Assembly: GCA_027578815.1 (NCBI GenBank)
Contig: JANBTH010000650.1
Location: 1 to 13,208 of the forward strand
Direction of reading: 5' to 3'
Length of the DNA: 13,208 nucleotides
Source of the DNA: Coemansia sp. RSA 1804
Lineage: Eukaryota; Kickxellomycota; Kickxellomycetes; Kickxellales; Kickxellaceae
Shown: positions 1-10,239 of the stretch, piece after piece
Numbering within the stretch: position 1 is the first letter of the stretch
How the letters are laid out: each line of letters begins with the position of its first letter
Made by a program: the position numbers and the translations under genes
Notes under the pieces: model-generated
What the model saw: the letters and a program-made list of their open reading frames with translations, nothing else
Databases searched by the model: none
Told to the model about the DNA's origin: nothing

Positions 1-3000
1 TTGGCATTAAACCTTATTCGACTAGCACTTGCCGAACACACGCCAATATTCACATCCTCGTACGTGTACTTGCGCTCAGCGGCTGGTGCTCCAAATGCGG
101 AAGGCACGCAATCTTCCCTGGGACCAAACTCGGCGGGACACGCACCCGCGGGTGGTGCTGATGGAGATGAGTTTGGTGATACCGAAGGCCCAGACAATGC
201 TATTTCTGAAGAACTGACACGCACAGCATCGCGGCAGCAGCAGCACGAGGAGCATGGCAACGGTGCAGCAGAGAACGGAGAGCCGCTTGCACCAATATCA
301 CCAGAAGCGTCAGCAGCAGCAGCAGCAACAACAACCGTGGCTGTGCCATTGGTGGCAGTCATGCGGCAGTATCTCTCGTTGTCGCTCAGCCGCAACCTTG
401 TATCATCCAACGCGATGGTGTTGGATCTGGGACTAGCAGTATTTGAATTGACAATGGTGTATGTGCGTGCATACCTGCGGCGCGAAATGGAGGTGATATT
501 CCGCGAGATAATGCTTCCGCTACTGGAGAACAAGAGCTCAGCATCATTGCATCAGCGCGGCCGTGTGTTGCATACGCTTGGACGGCTTCTGTGCCAGCCG
601 CAGCTTGTGGTTGAGCTGTATCTGAACTACGATTGTGCCGAGGACTCGCGAGTGAACGTTTTCCAGAGACTGGCTGAGATCATGTGCAAGCTGGGCGGCG
701 GATACATTCCTGTTCCGCCCAAGAGCAGCCCACATTACTTTTTGGCAAACGCGGCAAGCAACGATGCGTGGAATGATAGTACCTCGATTGTGGCGACAGC
801 GTGGCGGGCTGTGCAGCAGAGACAGACCGCCTTTAACATGCCTGGCATCGGCTACCAGTCTGCTCTGTCGATCGATGGCCACTCGGCAGACTCGACTGCT
901 GCCGCTGGCGCTCGTCGTCATTCTAGGTCTCATTCGACAAGCAATAGCAGAATCAGTATGGGCAGCGGAATGGGAGCGTACGGCGGTGTGGATTTTGGTC
1001 CAGTTGAAGGCAAGAACAGCAGCGGACCGACGCATGTGGACGAGTACATGGTTCGGCAGTGGGCGTTGGACGGGCTTGCAGCGATGCTACAAAGCATGGT
1101 TCTTTGGAGCGACAGTCTAGCAGACCCGCGTAGCTTGGCAGACTCCGCAGCGACCACCAGCAAAGGAGCCCGCCACAATGCGGCAAAGGATGACGGAGAA
1201 TCCGATCAAGCTGCTTCTGCTGCTATTTCATCTGCCGAGACGCCAAACGAGCACCGTTCCAGTATGCAGCACGAAAATGGCAATGGCAGCAGCTCGGTGC
1301 TTAGTGACGATCCGCAGGAGCTTTCATCGATCAAGAAGCGCAAGGAAAAGTACCAGGCCGGGAGCAATCTTTTTGCAGTGAAGCCCAAGAAGGGCATCGA
1401 GGCGTGGCGGAACGGCGGGTTTATCAAGTCTGACGACCCACACGATGTGGCGAGATTTCTGCATGCGGGCAATGCGCACGGTATCGACAAACTGCAGCTG
1501 GGCGAGTACCTTGGCGAAGGCGATGCCTACAACATTGCGGTCATGCATGCGTTTGTCGACCAGATGGACTTTAACGATATGGGCTTTGTGGCAGCACTGC
1601 GGCAGTTCCTGCAGGCGTTCCGACTGCCTGGCGAGTCGCAGAAGATTGATCGCTTCATGCTGAAGTTTGCCGAGCGGTACGTAATGGGCAATCCGCATGC
1701 TGGGTTTGCGAATGCCGACGCAGCGTATGTGTTGGCGTACTCGACGGTGATGCTTAACACTGACCAGCACTCGCCGCAGGTCAAGCACCGCATGGGTAAG
1801 CCGGAGTTTATCAACATGAACCGTGGCATCAACGACGGCAGCAACCTGGATGAGCAGCTCCTGGGCACAATATACGACCAGGTATCGACCAACGAGATCA
1901 AGATGAAGGATGATCCGCTGGAAGGCCGCGTTATTGACGGCTCCCGCTCCAGCGGCTCTGCCGGTCCTCTGTTTGTGCTGTGGGGCAACGGTACCGCCAA
2001 CAAGATCCGGGAGCAGCATGCTCATGCTTCTGTTGCAATGTCCGCAAAGAGCGAGCAGTCGATCCGCGGAATGGCACGGATGCGACGCAAGCGCACGATG
2101 CGACGGCCGTCGATATCTGCTGGCGCCGATGATCAGCTGGATCACGCAGCAGCAGGAGTGTCGCCTTCCAGGGCTGGGTCGCTTGCATCGCTTGATACCT
2201 GGGCAATGCTGCTGGATGCATCTGATTATCTGCATGCCACGCGTCCCGAGCATGTGGCATCGATGTTCAGTGCTGTGTGGACGGCGGTTCTTGCTGCGCT
2301 GTCGTCGCCAATGCAGACATCTTCGGATCCGCATGTGGTTGCGCCGTGTCTGGTTGGGTTCCAAAGTGGAATTGCCATTGCGAGTCGTTTCCGCATGCCG
2401 CTGGAGCGCACGACGTTTGTGACCACGCTACGCAACTTTACGCAGCTGCAGAATCTGGCAGAGATGCGGCGCAAGCACGTCGAAGCGATCCGCGCACTGG
2501 TCGAGGTGGCTGCAAGTCGCTCCGATGTTGGCGATGGACTGGCTGAGAACTGGTTGGATGTGCTTCTGTGTGTGTCGCAGCTAGAGCGGCTGCAGCTGCT
2601 GACGCAGGGATCGGAGGCAGCACATACGCAGAGGGCAGCAGCTGGAGGACGTCGGCCGTCATCGGGCTTTGATGCAGGGTCGTTGTTTGGGATTGGCAGT
2701 ATGATTTCGGTGACAAGCAACAGCAGCAGCGACTCGGCTGGCGCTCACAATATCTCGGCCAGGGCGTTTGCTGGACCACTTGCAGCCTCCAGTCATAGCC
2801 ACGGCTACTCTCAGCAGCAGCACCAGTCAAGCAGTATGGGTGGTGGATCGCAATCGCAGGTGCCGACAGTTTCTGTTGCGGAGCTTGCAAAGCTTGAGGC
2901 AAACTCGCAGGTTCTGGTTGTCACAATTGACCGTCTGTTCACATCGTCTGTGCATCTGTCGGGGCTGGGGATTGTCGACTTTGTGCGCGCGTTGTCGCAG

Positions 3001-5760
3001 GTTGCGTGGGGCGAAATAATTGCTGTGTTTGCTGCCGACGATGGAATGCAGACGAGGAACGGTACTCGCCGACATAACCAGAACCAGGGCCCAACGATGC
3101 TGGCTGCGTCTGCGCCGTCGCGGTTGTTCTCGCTGACCAAGATTGTGGAGATTGCTTACTACAACATGGAGCGTATCCGTGTCGAGTGGTCGCAGATCTG
3201 GGCGATTCTCGGCCCACTGTTCGATCGTGTTGGCGCGCATAGCGATACAAGAGCCGCGATGTTTGCGCTTGATTCGCTGCGTCAGCTCAGTATGAAGTTT
3301 TTGGAAAAGGAGGAGCTGCCGCACTTTGCATTCCAAAAGGAGTTTCTGCGGCCGTTTGCTGATATTCTGGAGGGATACATTCCGGTGTCCAGCCCTGTGG
3401 CAGTTGATGGCGTAAATGGAGGCACTCGTTCTGCAAAGTCGCGCGTGGTTGCGGTTGATCCGCTGGTCAAGGACATGGTTTTGCGTTGTGTACACCAGTT
3501 GGTGCAGGCAGCGGCCGGGCACATCCGAAGCGGATGGAAGGCCATTCTCAATGTTGCGCAGATTGCAGCGCGCGACACGCATGACTCGATTGCGGAGATG
3601 GGCTTCCATATTGCGAGAGACTGCGCTGAGCACCATGGGCCGCAGATGTGGACGCTAGCAACTGTTTCGATGCCTTTGACTTCAAAGAACGAGAAGGGGC
3701 AGGGTGAGGAGCGGCTTGTCGATATCGTCTCAGTCTCTGGACTGGAGTACTACCACGAGCTGGTTGACTGCTTGAAGGAGTTTGCCGTGGGCGCCGGGAC
3801 ACGTCGCCCCAAGTTTGCGCTGGGAGCCATTGACACGCTGTATGTGGCGGCGGTAGCGCTGGGGAAGCAGGTGCTAGTGCATCCTGCGTTTGCGGCGTCG
3901 AACTCTGTTCCTCTGGATGCGCAGCCGCTGTATCGCGTGTGGATTCCATCGCTGCGTGCGCTGCACGAGATAGTGATGCATACCGAGGATCTGGAGGTGC
4001 GCACACGAGCGCTAGACAAGTTCTTCCGCCTGGTGATTCAGCAGGGCCGTTATTTCTCCGGTGGTCTGTGGGCAAGTGTTCTGCGGGACCTTGTTTTCAC
4101 CATGTTTGCGGACCTGCGCGACCCATCGGCCTCCAAGCGCTTTGCCACGGTCGATGACCTGGAGCTGTGGTTCTCGACAACGCTGATCAAGGCGCTGCGG
4201 CATCTTGTGGCCCTGTTTACCGAATACTACCCGAAACATCTGTCGAACACGCTGCTGGCTGATATCCTGGAACTGCTGTTTCTGTGCATTGCGCAGCCGT
4301 CGGAGGTTCTGGGCAAGATTGGCACATCGTGTTTGCAGGATCTAGTTCGCAGCAACTTTTCTAAATGGGACCACGATGCGTGGTCGATGGTCTGTGATGC
4401 GTTTGCAAGGCTGTTCAACTGGTCGCAGCCACGCGAGCTGTTTTCGATTGCTGGTGCTTCGTGGGAGTCTGAGCAGGAGTCGCACTTGAAAGCAGCAGCG
4501 AAACCAGTGGCAAAGGCACCAACAGACAAGGCTGAGGCTGAGGGCAATGGTTCGGTTGAGCTGCCTGTTGTTTCGCCGCCGCCTCGCAAAGCAAGCACCG
4601 GCGCCCATTATGCGCACGCAACCATGCGTCCGAGCCCGCTGCGGACTGGCGACAGCGCAGCATCGCTGCTCTCTTCGGCCGACGGCAACGAGACGCCCAG
4701 CCCACTGTCTGCCGCCACGCCTACCATGCAGCCTTCCAACTCACATGAGTTCAAACCAGCCGTCTCGAAGGCTGCTGCCGTTGATGGCGGCAGCGGTGGC
4801 GATGGCAAGCCAGACTATGCGTACATCACACTCAAGTGCATTCTGCAACTATCGCTTATTCAGACGATTGGCGAGCTGTTTGGAATCGACATTGAGACCG
4901 GCGTGGTTTCGGCCAGCATGCTAAAGGCCAAGGATGATGTGTACCGCCACCTGCCGGCGCATCACTTGTTTGTGCTTTTGGACTGCTTGGACCAGTCCCG
5001 TGTGTTTGCGAGTAGATTCAATATGAACCGCAAGGTGCGGCGCCGTCTGGTGGAGATGGGCGCTATGCCGTCGATGCCCAGTTTGCTGAAACAGGAAACC
5101 GGCAGTGTTCTTGTTGAGCTGCACATTCTGCAGCGCATGCATTCCGATGCCACAGGTGTCGAGTACCTCAAGGCGCAGGGGATTGATGACACTGTAGCCG
5201 CCGAGACTGCTGCTGAGCGCGAAACCGTAGCTGACGAGGTTGATGACCGGTTGTCGACGCTTATTCAGAATGTGTTGGCGCAGTATTGCACGGAGCCGGT
5301 GTCCAATTCTGAAAAGGTTGGCGATTCTAATGAGTCTTCTGCTGCTAGCGCTGCTGCTGTTGATACTCGTAGCAGTGGTGGTCCGCGGCCGCCTGCTTCG
5401 TCAACCAAGCAACCTCCGGCTTTCAGAATCACGCCCGTCGATACACTGGACACCACGACAAGCGTAGCAAAGCGGTGTGCGATAGTCACGGTTTCGTGGC
5501 GTCCCTCTGTGCTTCTGTCTCTTAGACACATTATGCGACTGGCGCAATCGCCAGCAGCAAGCAAAGCCAGTAGTGGAAAGTCTCCGTTTGGCACGGCTAT
5601 TGCGCGTCTCTACCCGCTTTTGGTGCAGATGATCGGGTTTGCTGTCAGGGTGCGTGATCTTGAAGTCATCGGCGCTATTCAACGTCTATTGGCCTTGGCT
5701 GGTACCGAAATGGCCATTACGTCGTCTTTGATGCAATACACCACTACTACCACTCAGTAA
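1..5760 (+). CDS. SEC7: Sec7/BIG-type ARF guanine nucleotide exchange factor, 5' partial
   Basis: Exchanges GDP for GTP on ARF GTPases at the trans-Golgi/endosome, driving coat recruitment and vesicle budding. The frame is open from base 1; the first in-frame ATG (361) lies inside conserved sequence, so the start and most of the N-terminal DCB domain are upstream. Seen (numbering from base 1): HUS-region helices from about 121 with HUS box N209-Y-D-C212, a second HUS segment near 345-372, Sec7 domain about 444-635 with FRLPGE 540-545 (E545 is the glutamic finger) and the motif MLNTDQHSP 584-592, then C-terminal HDS repeats including SLRQLSMKFLEKEEL at 1092-1106. Order and wording match BIG1/2 and yeast Sec7 rather than GBF1/Gea or cytohesins. 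Ser/Ala/Gly-rich insertions lie near 280-330, 880-960, 1490-1600 and 1770-1805. 1919 codons without an intron fit the family length (about 1850-2010 aa). Stop is TAA at 5758. Confidence 0.95.
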   Translation: MALNLIRLALAEHTPIFTSSYVYLRSAAGAPNAEGTQSSLGPNSAGHAPAGGADGDEFGDTEGPDNAISEELTRTASRQQQHEEHGNGAAENGEPLAPISPEASAAAAATTTVAVPLVAVMRQYLSLSLSRNLVSSNAMVLDLGLAVFELTMVYVRAYLRREMEVIFREIMLPLLENKSSASLHQRGRVLHTLGRLLCQPQLVVELYLNYDCAEDSRVNVFQRLAEIMCKLGGGYIPVPPKSSPHYFLANAASNDAWNDSTSIVATAWRAVQQRQTAFNMPGIGYQSALSIDGHSADSTAAAGARRHSRSHSTSNSRISMGSGMGAYGGVDFGPVEGKNSSGPTHVDEYMVRQWALDGLAAMLQSMVLWSDSLADPRSLADSAATTSKGARHNAAKDDGESDQAASAAISSAETPNEHRSSMQHENGNGSSSVLSDDPQELSSIKKRKEKYQAGSNLFAVKPKKGIEAWRNGGFIKSDDPHDVARFLHAGNAHGIDKLQLGEYLGEGDAYNIAVMHAFVDQMDFNDMGFVAALRQFLQAFRLPGESQKIDRFMLKFAERYVMGNPHAGFANADAAYVLAYSTVMLNTDQHSPQVKHRMGKPEFINMNRGINDGSNLDEQLLGTIYDQVSTNEIKMKDDPLEGRVIDGSRSSGSAGPLFVLWGNGTANKIREQHAHASVAMSAKSEQSIRGMARMRRKRTMRRPSISAGADDQLDHAAAGVSPSRAGSLASLDTWAMLLDASDYLHATRPEHVASMFSAVWTAVLAALSSPMQTSSDPHVVAPCLVGFQSGIAIASRFRMPLERTTFVTTLRNFTQLQNLAEMRRKHVEAIRALVEVAASRSDVGDGLAENWLDVLLCVSQLERLQLLTQGSEAAHTQRAAAGGRRPSSGFDAGSLFGIGSMISVTSNSSSDSAGAHNISARAFAGPLAASSHSHGYSQQQHQSSSMGGGSQSQVPTVSVAELAKLEANSQVLVVTIDRLFTSSVHLSGLGIVDFVRALSQVAWGEIIAVFAADDGMQTRNGTRRHNQNQGPTMLAASAPSRLFSLTKIVEIAYYNMERIRVEWSQIWAILGPLFDRVGAHSDTRAAMFALDSLRQLSMKFLEKEELPHFAFQKEFLRPFADILEGYIPVSSPVAVDGVNGGTRSAKSRVVAVDPLVKDMVLRCVHQLVQAAAGHIRSGWKAILNVAQIAARDTHDSIAEMGFHIARDCAEHHGPQMWTLATVSMPLTSKNEKGQGEERLVDIVSVSGLEYYHELVDCLKEFAVGAGTRRPKFALGAIDTLYVAAVALGKQVLVHPAFAASNSVPLDAQPLYRVWIPSLRALHEIVMHTEDLEVRTRALDKFFRLVIQQGRYFSGGLWASVLRDLVFTMFADLRDPSASKRFATVDDLELWFSTTLIKALRHLVALFTEYYPKHLSNTLLADILELLFLCIAQPSEVLGKIGTSCLQDLVRSNFSKWDHDAWSMVCDAFARLFNWSQPRELFSIAGASWESEQESHLKAAAKPVAKAPTDKAEAEGNGSVELPVVSPPPRKASTGAHYAHATMRPSPLRTGDSAASLLSSADGNETPSPLSAATPTMQPSNSHEFKPAVSKAAAVDGGSGGDGKPDYAYITLKCILQLSLIQTIGELFGIDIETGVVSASMLKAKDDVYRHLPAHHLFVLLDCLDQSRVFASRFNMNRKVRRRLVEMGAMPSMPSLLKQETGSVLVELHILQRMHSDATGVEYLKAQGIDDTVAAETAAERETVADEVDDRLSTLIQNVLAQYCTEPVSNSEKVGDSNESSAASAAAVDTRSSGGPRPPASSTKQPPAFRITPVDTLDTTTSVAKRCAIVTVSWRPSVLLSLRHIMRLAQSPAASKASSGKSPFGTAIARLYPLLVQMIGFAVRVRDLEVIGAIQRLLALAGTEMAITSSLMQYTTTTTQ

Positions 5761-6151
5761 TTGACACATTCGTTTTCTATGTGAGTCTTCATTTCTCTCT
5801 TTTAATATGTGCTTATCTTTACAAATTCACATCCCCCATGAATAAAGTATTTTTAGCCCCTTTTGTTCTACATAGTTTATGTTTATTAATATCTAGAAGT
5901 GGGTATCTTCCGCTCTTTCTCTTGCACAATCTCTTTGTGCTTTATTTCCAGAAAGTGGGAGTTTTGGCAGTCATCTGTTATGTAAATGGGGCTTCTGTTG
6001 CCAACACACTTTTGCTTCGAAAGCTTCTATTCTTGCTTTATATTCTTATCTTTCTCAACATATAGCTACTATTTGAACATTTTAAACACCAGCTTTTTTC
6101 TTTCCACTTTTTTTTGCAACAGTGACCACCAAACCAAGCATCTCAAGCACC
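5761..6151. other. Spacer between SEC7 and the M16 peptidase gene
   Basis: T-rich, AT-rich sequence holding the 3' UTR of the Sec7 gene and the promoter and leader of the M16 gene. A short plus-strand ORF (5781-6065) is Leu/Phe/Ser-rich with no recognisable domain and looks like a by-product of the T-rich strand. The end (6090-6121) is a pyrimidine run closing with gcaacag, which resembles a 3' splice site. No canonical TATA box stands out. Confidence 0.6.
5841..5846 (+). terminator. Poly(A) signal AATAAA of SEC7
   Basis: A perfect AATAAA hexamer 80 bases after the Sec7 stop codon, followed by T-rich sequence. The position is normal for 3' end formation. Confidence 0.6.
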
Positions 6152-9100
6152 ATGGATAATAACGAGAAGAGATTGTTCATTAAGGATGGTGACGACGTAT
6201 TTATCCAAAGAAACATCAACGACTCTGAGAGCAACAACCCAACGGACGGGATCCGAACCTCCGTGTACAAGCACTTTGAGTCCAACATGCGTGTAGTGGT
6301 GTGTCGTACCTCGTCGCCAGTCTTCACACTAAACATCTATGTACCGACGGCATCGACCAACGACAAGGGGATTCCTCACACGCTTGAGCATCTCGTCTTT
6401 AGCGGGTCCAAGCGCTACCCTAAGCGTGGGTATTTGGATACGCTGGCTGCTCATAACTACTCAATAGGAACAAATGCCTGGACATCCGTGGACCACACAT
6501 GTTACACGTTTGCAGCAGCCGCTGAGGACGCTGTAGCAAATGTTCTACCGGTGTTTCTGGACCATATTCTGAACCCGCTTTTGCTCGATGAGCATTTTGT
6601 CACCGAGGTGTACCACTACGATGAGACTGGTAAAGAGAAGGGTGTGGTTTTTAGCGAAATGACATTGTACGAAAACAATGAAATGGCGCGTGGTTACTAT
6701 TGCTTAAATGCTCTTATGTACAACTCTAGCGCAACCTATATGCATTGCAACGGAGGCAGGACAGGCGATATTCCCAAGCTTACTATTGAGGAAATCATTG
6801 ACTATCATCGCAAGTACTATGATGCCAACAACGTTACAGTTGTACTGACCGGCACATTTAGCGACGAGTTTGAGGAAACCTATTTGCAAGCAATTCCCGC
6901 GGATATTGTTCAAAGTCGTGGCTGTGACTCGCGCGCATTCATGGATTGTTCGCCGCGAAGAGACGGCCATCCACGGCACGACTCCTTGAGGTTTCCCTCG
7001 TCTAACGCGAGCTCTGGCACCATCAACTTTGGATGGCATGGACCAGAGCATCAAGATGCTGAAACAAGGGTTGCTCTTAAAATTTTGATAGAGTACCTGG
7101 TGGGGACTTCATCTGGTCCACTGAATCTCCGCTTTGTTGAGCGCTCCTCTCCGTTGGCAAGCTCAGTTAGAATGAGCCTGGAAAATAGTATTAACAAGAC
7201 AATCAATGTGTGGTTTTCTGGTGTTCCTTATGCTCCCCAAAGTGCCAACAACAACAACGACGGTCAACAGGACGCTTCCAAGGAAGACATAATGGAGGAT
7301 ACAAAGGGCTCAGAGGAGACTCTGCACCTGTTTGAAGAGCGCTATTTTGAGAATATAATGGCTAGCGAGCTCAAGCGCATCTACGATTCCCGGTTTGATG
7401 GCGATGAGCTTGCGCTGGAAAAGGCAGCAAAACGGATGACAAATTTGTTGACTACATCCATTGAAGATAAACAGATTGATTTTTTACAGAGGACGCAGCT
7501 TGCTCCTGACATTGTGGCATCTCATTTCTCTTCAGAGCCCGATGGCAAGCTCCATATTGGATCACTTGCAAGGCAATTTGACGTAATTGCCGAACTGGCC
7601 AAAAGACCTATTGAGTACTGGCTTGCACTGCTAAAGAAATGGCTTATTGACGGAACCGTGTACTCTGTGGCAATGATACCCGATCTAGAGCTTGGGTCCA
7701 AGCTTGAGGCCGAGCGTAAGGAGAAGGAACAGGCTAATGTAGCAAAGATTGTTGATAAGAACGCTCATGCAACGTTTATTAAAACGGCGGTTGAAAAGGC
7801 AAATCGAATATCTCTGATGAAATGAAGCGCGGTATGGCCAAACCCGACCCATCGTCCAAAACAGCTACCCTTCCACATAAACAGAACCTGGTAGTGCTGG
7901 ACAAGGCTATTGGGCCTGTCACCGCTGTGCAAACCATCAATGCGGACTCTGGCTTTGTGGAGACACAGATCCAGATACCAATTGGTGATATTCCTGACGA
8001 GCTGCGCGTATACTTGGCTGTGTTCCAGGATGTGCTGATGGACACCGATTTGGTGCTGCCAGCAGGAGTGGTTTATGATAATGATAAAGAAGTTCTAAAG
8101 GATGAAAAGCGGATCCAGTACTCGGAGTTTGCAAGCAAAATGGCGGACCTTGCCACATTGCGCTATTCTTTGGTTGGAAAGGGATTGGAGCAGATATCAT
8201 CCAATGCACTTGACGGTTTTTTTGTTGTGGATTTCTCAGCAACATGTAACAACTACCTGCTTGCGTTAAGATTGACAATCCAAGGGATTATGTTTTCTGA
8301 GTTTACTCCAGATAGGATTCTAACTTGTGCTCAAAACATTCTCACCAGTATTGTTAAAAGAAAGAGAACTGCTGATAGCATACTGCTAACGGTTGAGTCG
8401 CACTTTACAGATATGCTTCCAGGAAACAAGCAGTTGTCAAACAAACGCCATATGAGTTTCCTTGCACAAGAGGCAGTGCTGACAAATATTATTAAAGATG
8501 CAAAGTCTGGCAAAGTAGATGAAATTGTAAGAAAGCTCAAGGATATACAGAACATTCTGGTTCAGGCCACAGGTGGGTTTATGGCACTCTCGCTTCCATC
8601 CAGAGAAAATTCAAAACCATATATTGATGCATTTGAGAATGAATGGAAGATGTGCTATGACCAGTATGTCAAAGGTAATAATAATGATAATGATGGTTTG
8701 GCCCCTTCAGTAGATGTAAATGTTGTAAACAAATCGCCATTCCCGATTGCTTATAACAGTCGGTTCCCAGATATGAAGACCCCACTGTTTATACACGTTC
8801 CAGTCGAGTCGCTGCAAACGTCAATGGCTCTTTTTTCTCGTAAACTCGACATTCCATTCTATCCCACGGGCAAGCGTAGCTTTACTGACGAGCTAACCGA
8901 TCTTATCTCACTTGATTATTTTGCTCTGCAAATGCTTTCAGCGCTGACGGAACGCTCGGATGCCCCGCTTTCCAGCGCTGTTCGCAGTAAAGGATATTCG
9001 TACGGTGCGCATTTTCATGTTGCACCCTCATCAAGAAAACTGTTACTCCGAGTATACCAGGCATCTGATGTTGTCAAGGCAATAGATGCAATTAAGCAGC

Positions 9101-9480
9101 TTTTCGTGGATATGCAGAAAAACTGGGATTCATATATCAGTGATTCTGACATAAGCCAAGGACGCTCTATAATGAAATACCGGATGGTGGCCAACCAGTC
9201 AACCACAAGAATGATATTGGCACAGAGTATTATAAATAGCATTCACGGATTCGACAGTGTTGAGCAGTACAATACCTGGTGTAACACGCATATTGCGGCT
9301 GTGAAGATGAGCGACTTGCGTTGTGTGTTTGAAAAGTACGTGTTTGGGTTTGCCGACTCCGGCTGCCCCATGTTTCGTCTTGTTGTAACCCCGTCAAACG
9401 TGGAAGTGCCTGCAGAGCTTGGTCCATATGAGAAGAAGACACTAGAGGAACTCAGTGCCACATACAAGACTGACAACTGA
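6152..9480 (+). CDS. M16 zinc metallopeptidase, YOL098C/C05D11.1-like, with one internal frame break
   Basis: Predicted soluble zinc peptidase of the insulysin/pitrilysin clan, in the fungal YOL098C (SDD3) subgroup; the substrate is unknown. Start chosen at ATG 6152, in an accATGg context and a family-like 75 residues before the active site; no targeting peptide is evident. The inverted zinc motif HTLEH is at residues 76-80, with G-T-N-A-W downstream as in relatives. E162 and E169 (KEKGVVFSEM) have the 7-residue spacing of the paired acidic residues in pitrilysin/IDE, E169 being the third ligand. The C-terminal half includes RSKGYSYG near nt 8980-9005, resembling the Arg/Tyr substrate-site segment. 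The frame in use to TGA 7823 differs from the one open from 7795 to TGA 9478; crossing at the TCTCT near 7813 gives about 1108 aa, close to YOL098C (about 1037). The break is annotated separately. Confidence 0.88.
7795..7827 (+). other. Frame break in the M16 gene (overlap of two open frames)
   Basis: The upstream frame runs to TGA at 7823-7825, while the downstream frame has stops at 7753, 7756, 7780 and 7792 and is open from 7795. Both frames encode the Lys/Glu-rich linker between M16 halves. The junction that best keeps the helix reads KANRIS then DEMKRG, crossing at the short CT repeat TCTCT (7811-7815); loss of one CT would restore a single frame. Splicing alternatives exist but are weak: gt at 7790 with ag at 7827 (38 nt), or gtaagg at 7716 with cag at 7864 (149 nt). 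The ATGA overlap at 7822-7825 also resembles a stop-restart junction. A recent indel or a base-calling error is the simplest reading. Confidence 0.7.
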
Positions 9481-9789
9481 ATCAAATGCTACAGCTATTG
9501 AAGCAATTATAGCACTTTTGTAGTCCATTTCAATGTGTACAAGGTAAATTCAAAGATGTCACTATTTGCATGCACATGTTACCCATAGTTTACATCTTTA
9601 TAAATAAATCATGTATACCTGTGTTGTTAATGCCAAGCTATTATATTTTCTATGACTTGTCTGCCTGTCTATCTGTCTATGTCTAGCGAATATTATTTCT
9701 ATTACACTTTGGATGGTTGCTTAACAAAGTATATCGGTGCGGAACTACAAAGATAGATACAGCTTTTCTAAGAGCAAACCATTGAGCTG
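9481..9789. other. Spacer downstream of the M16 gene
   Basis: AT-rich 3' UTR and intergenic sequence. It holds an AATAAA at 9603 and a degenerate CTGT/CTAT tetranucleotide run around 9658-9682. I see no coding exon or RNA gene in it. Confidence 0.6.
9603..9608 (+). terminator. Poly(A) signal AATAAA of the M16 gene
   Basis: AATAAA lies 123 bases after the stop codon at 9478-9480, in AT-rich sequence. This is a plausible cleavage and polyadenylation signal. Confidence 0.6.
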
Positions 9790-9918
9790 ATGAAATTCTG
9801 CGACCCGCGTTGGCTGATCAACAAGCATCCAGTGGAACTCTGTTGTGGATTAATATTGCTAGTATCTTGGATAATCGTGTCTGAAACATTAAGGAGACGG
9901 ATAAAGATGATCGGGTAA
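9790..9918 (+). CDS. Short transmembrane ORF; possible 5' exon of the Josephin gene
   Basis: An ORF of 42 codons (ATG 9790, TAA 9916) too short for most gene callers. It reads as a short charged head (K2, D5, R7, K12), one hydrophobic segment at about residues 14-31 rich in Leu/Ile/Val, and a basic cluster RRRIK, as in a single-pass membrane anchor with its C-terminus in the cytosol. It is visibly less AT-rich than the spacers on either side. The stop overlaps a good 5' splice site (GTAAGG at 9915). If spliced to the acceptor ttttttag ending at 10193, the frame continues openly through 10194-10239 into the Josephin start region. It could instead be an independent micropeptide or chance. I do not recognise the family. 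Confidence 0.35.
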   Translation: MKFCDPRWLINKHPVELCCGLILLVSWIIVSETLRRRIKMIG

Positions 9919-10239
9919 GGTTTTTTTTTGCATTGTCAGCGGCGAATTTTTTATGATTGTATGAAACGGAAGAGAAAAAGGAGGTGAAAACAACGGAGAA
10001 TAAATGCAATACTTTCTTTATCTGAAACAGTTGTAAGGAAAGATGTTCTGTGCTAGAAATGTTGTTTGTTACCTTTTCTTGCTTTTTCTATCAGCTCATA
10101 TTCTCTTTTTCTCTTCTTTTTTCTTTAAAGATCTTGTCTGTATTGATAATAACGTTGTTATTGTTTTGTTACTTTTATTTTGTATCTTTTTAGATCGTTC
10201 TTGTTTGGACAAGAGTCTCCACAGATACAGTATTTGCAG
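9919..10239 (+). other. AT-rich stretch upstream of Josephin exon 1 (leader or intron)
   Basis: Strongly T-rich plus strand with several pyrimidine-tract/AG candidates: cag ending near 10030, cag near 10095, ag near 10130 and tag at 10191-10193. Sequence from 10194 to 10239 is open in the Josephin frame. An ORF at 10043-10243 is Leu/Phe/Val-rich and looks like a by-product of T-rich intronic sequence. No TATA box is obvious. Confidence 0.45.

Noticed and set aside
1324..2364. Long antisense ORF of 346 codons opposite the Sec7 domain
   Set aside because: It lies fully opposite a strongly conserved domain, is Arg/His/Cys-rich with no known motif, and is explained by the codon bias of the GC-rich sense strand.
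5781..6065. Leu/Phe-rich ORF of 94 codons resembling a membrane protein
   Set aside because: Its composition follows directly from T-rich DNA, and it lies in a 3' UTR/leader region containing the AATAAA at 5841.
7716..7864. GTAAGG...ACAG as a 149-nt intron that would restore the M16 frame
   Set aside because: It would delete the Glu/Lys-rich linker helix that reads as family-typical coding sequence on both sides of the break, and no convincing branch site is present; kept only as an alternative.
9658..9682. CTGT/CTAT tetranucleotide run
   Set aside because: Short and degenerate; ordinary low-complexity intergenic sequence.
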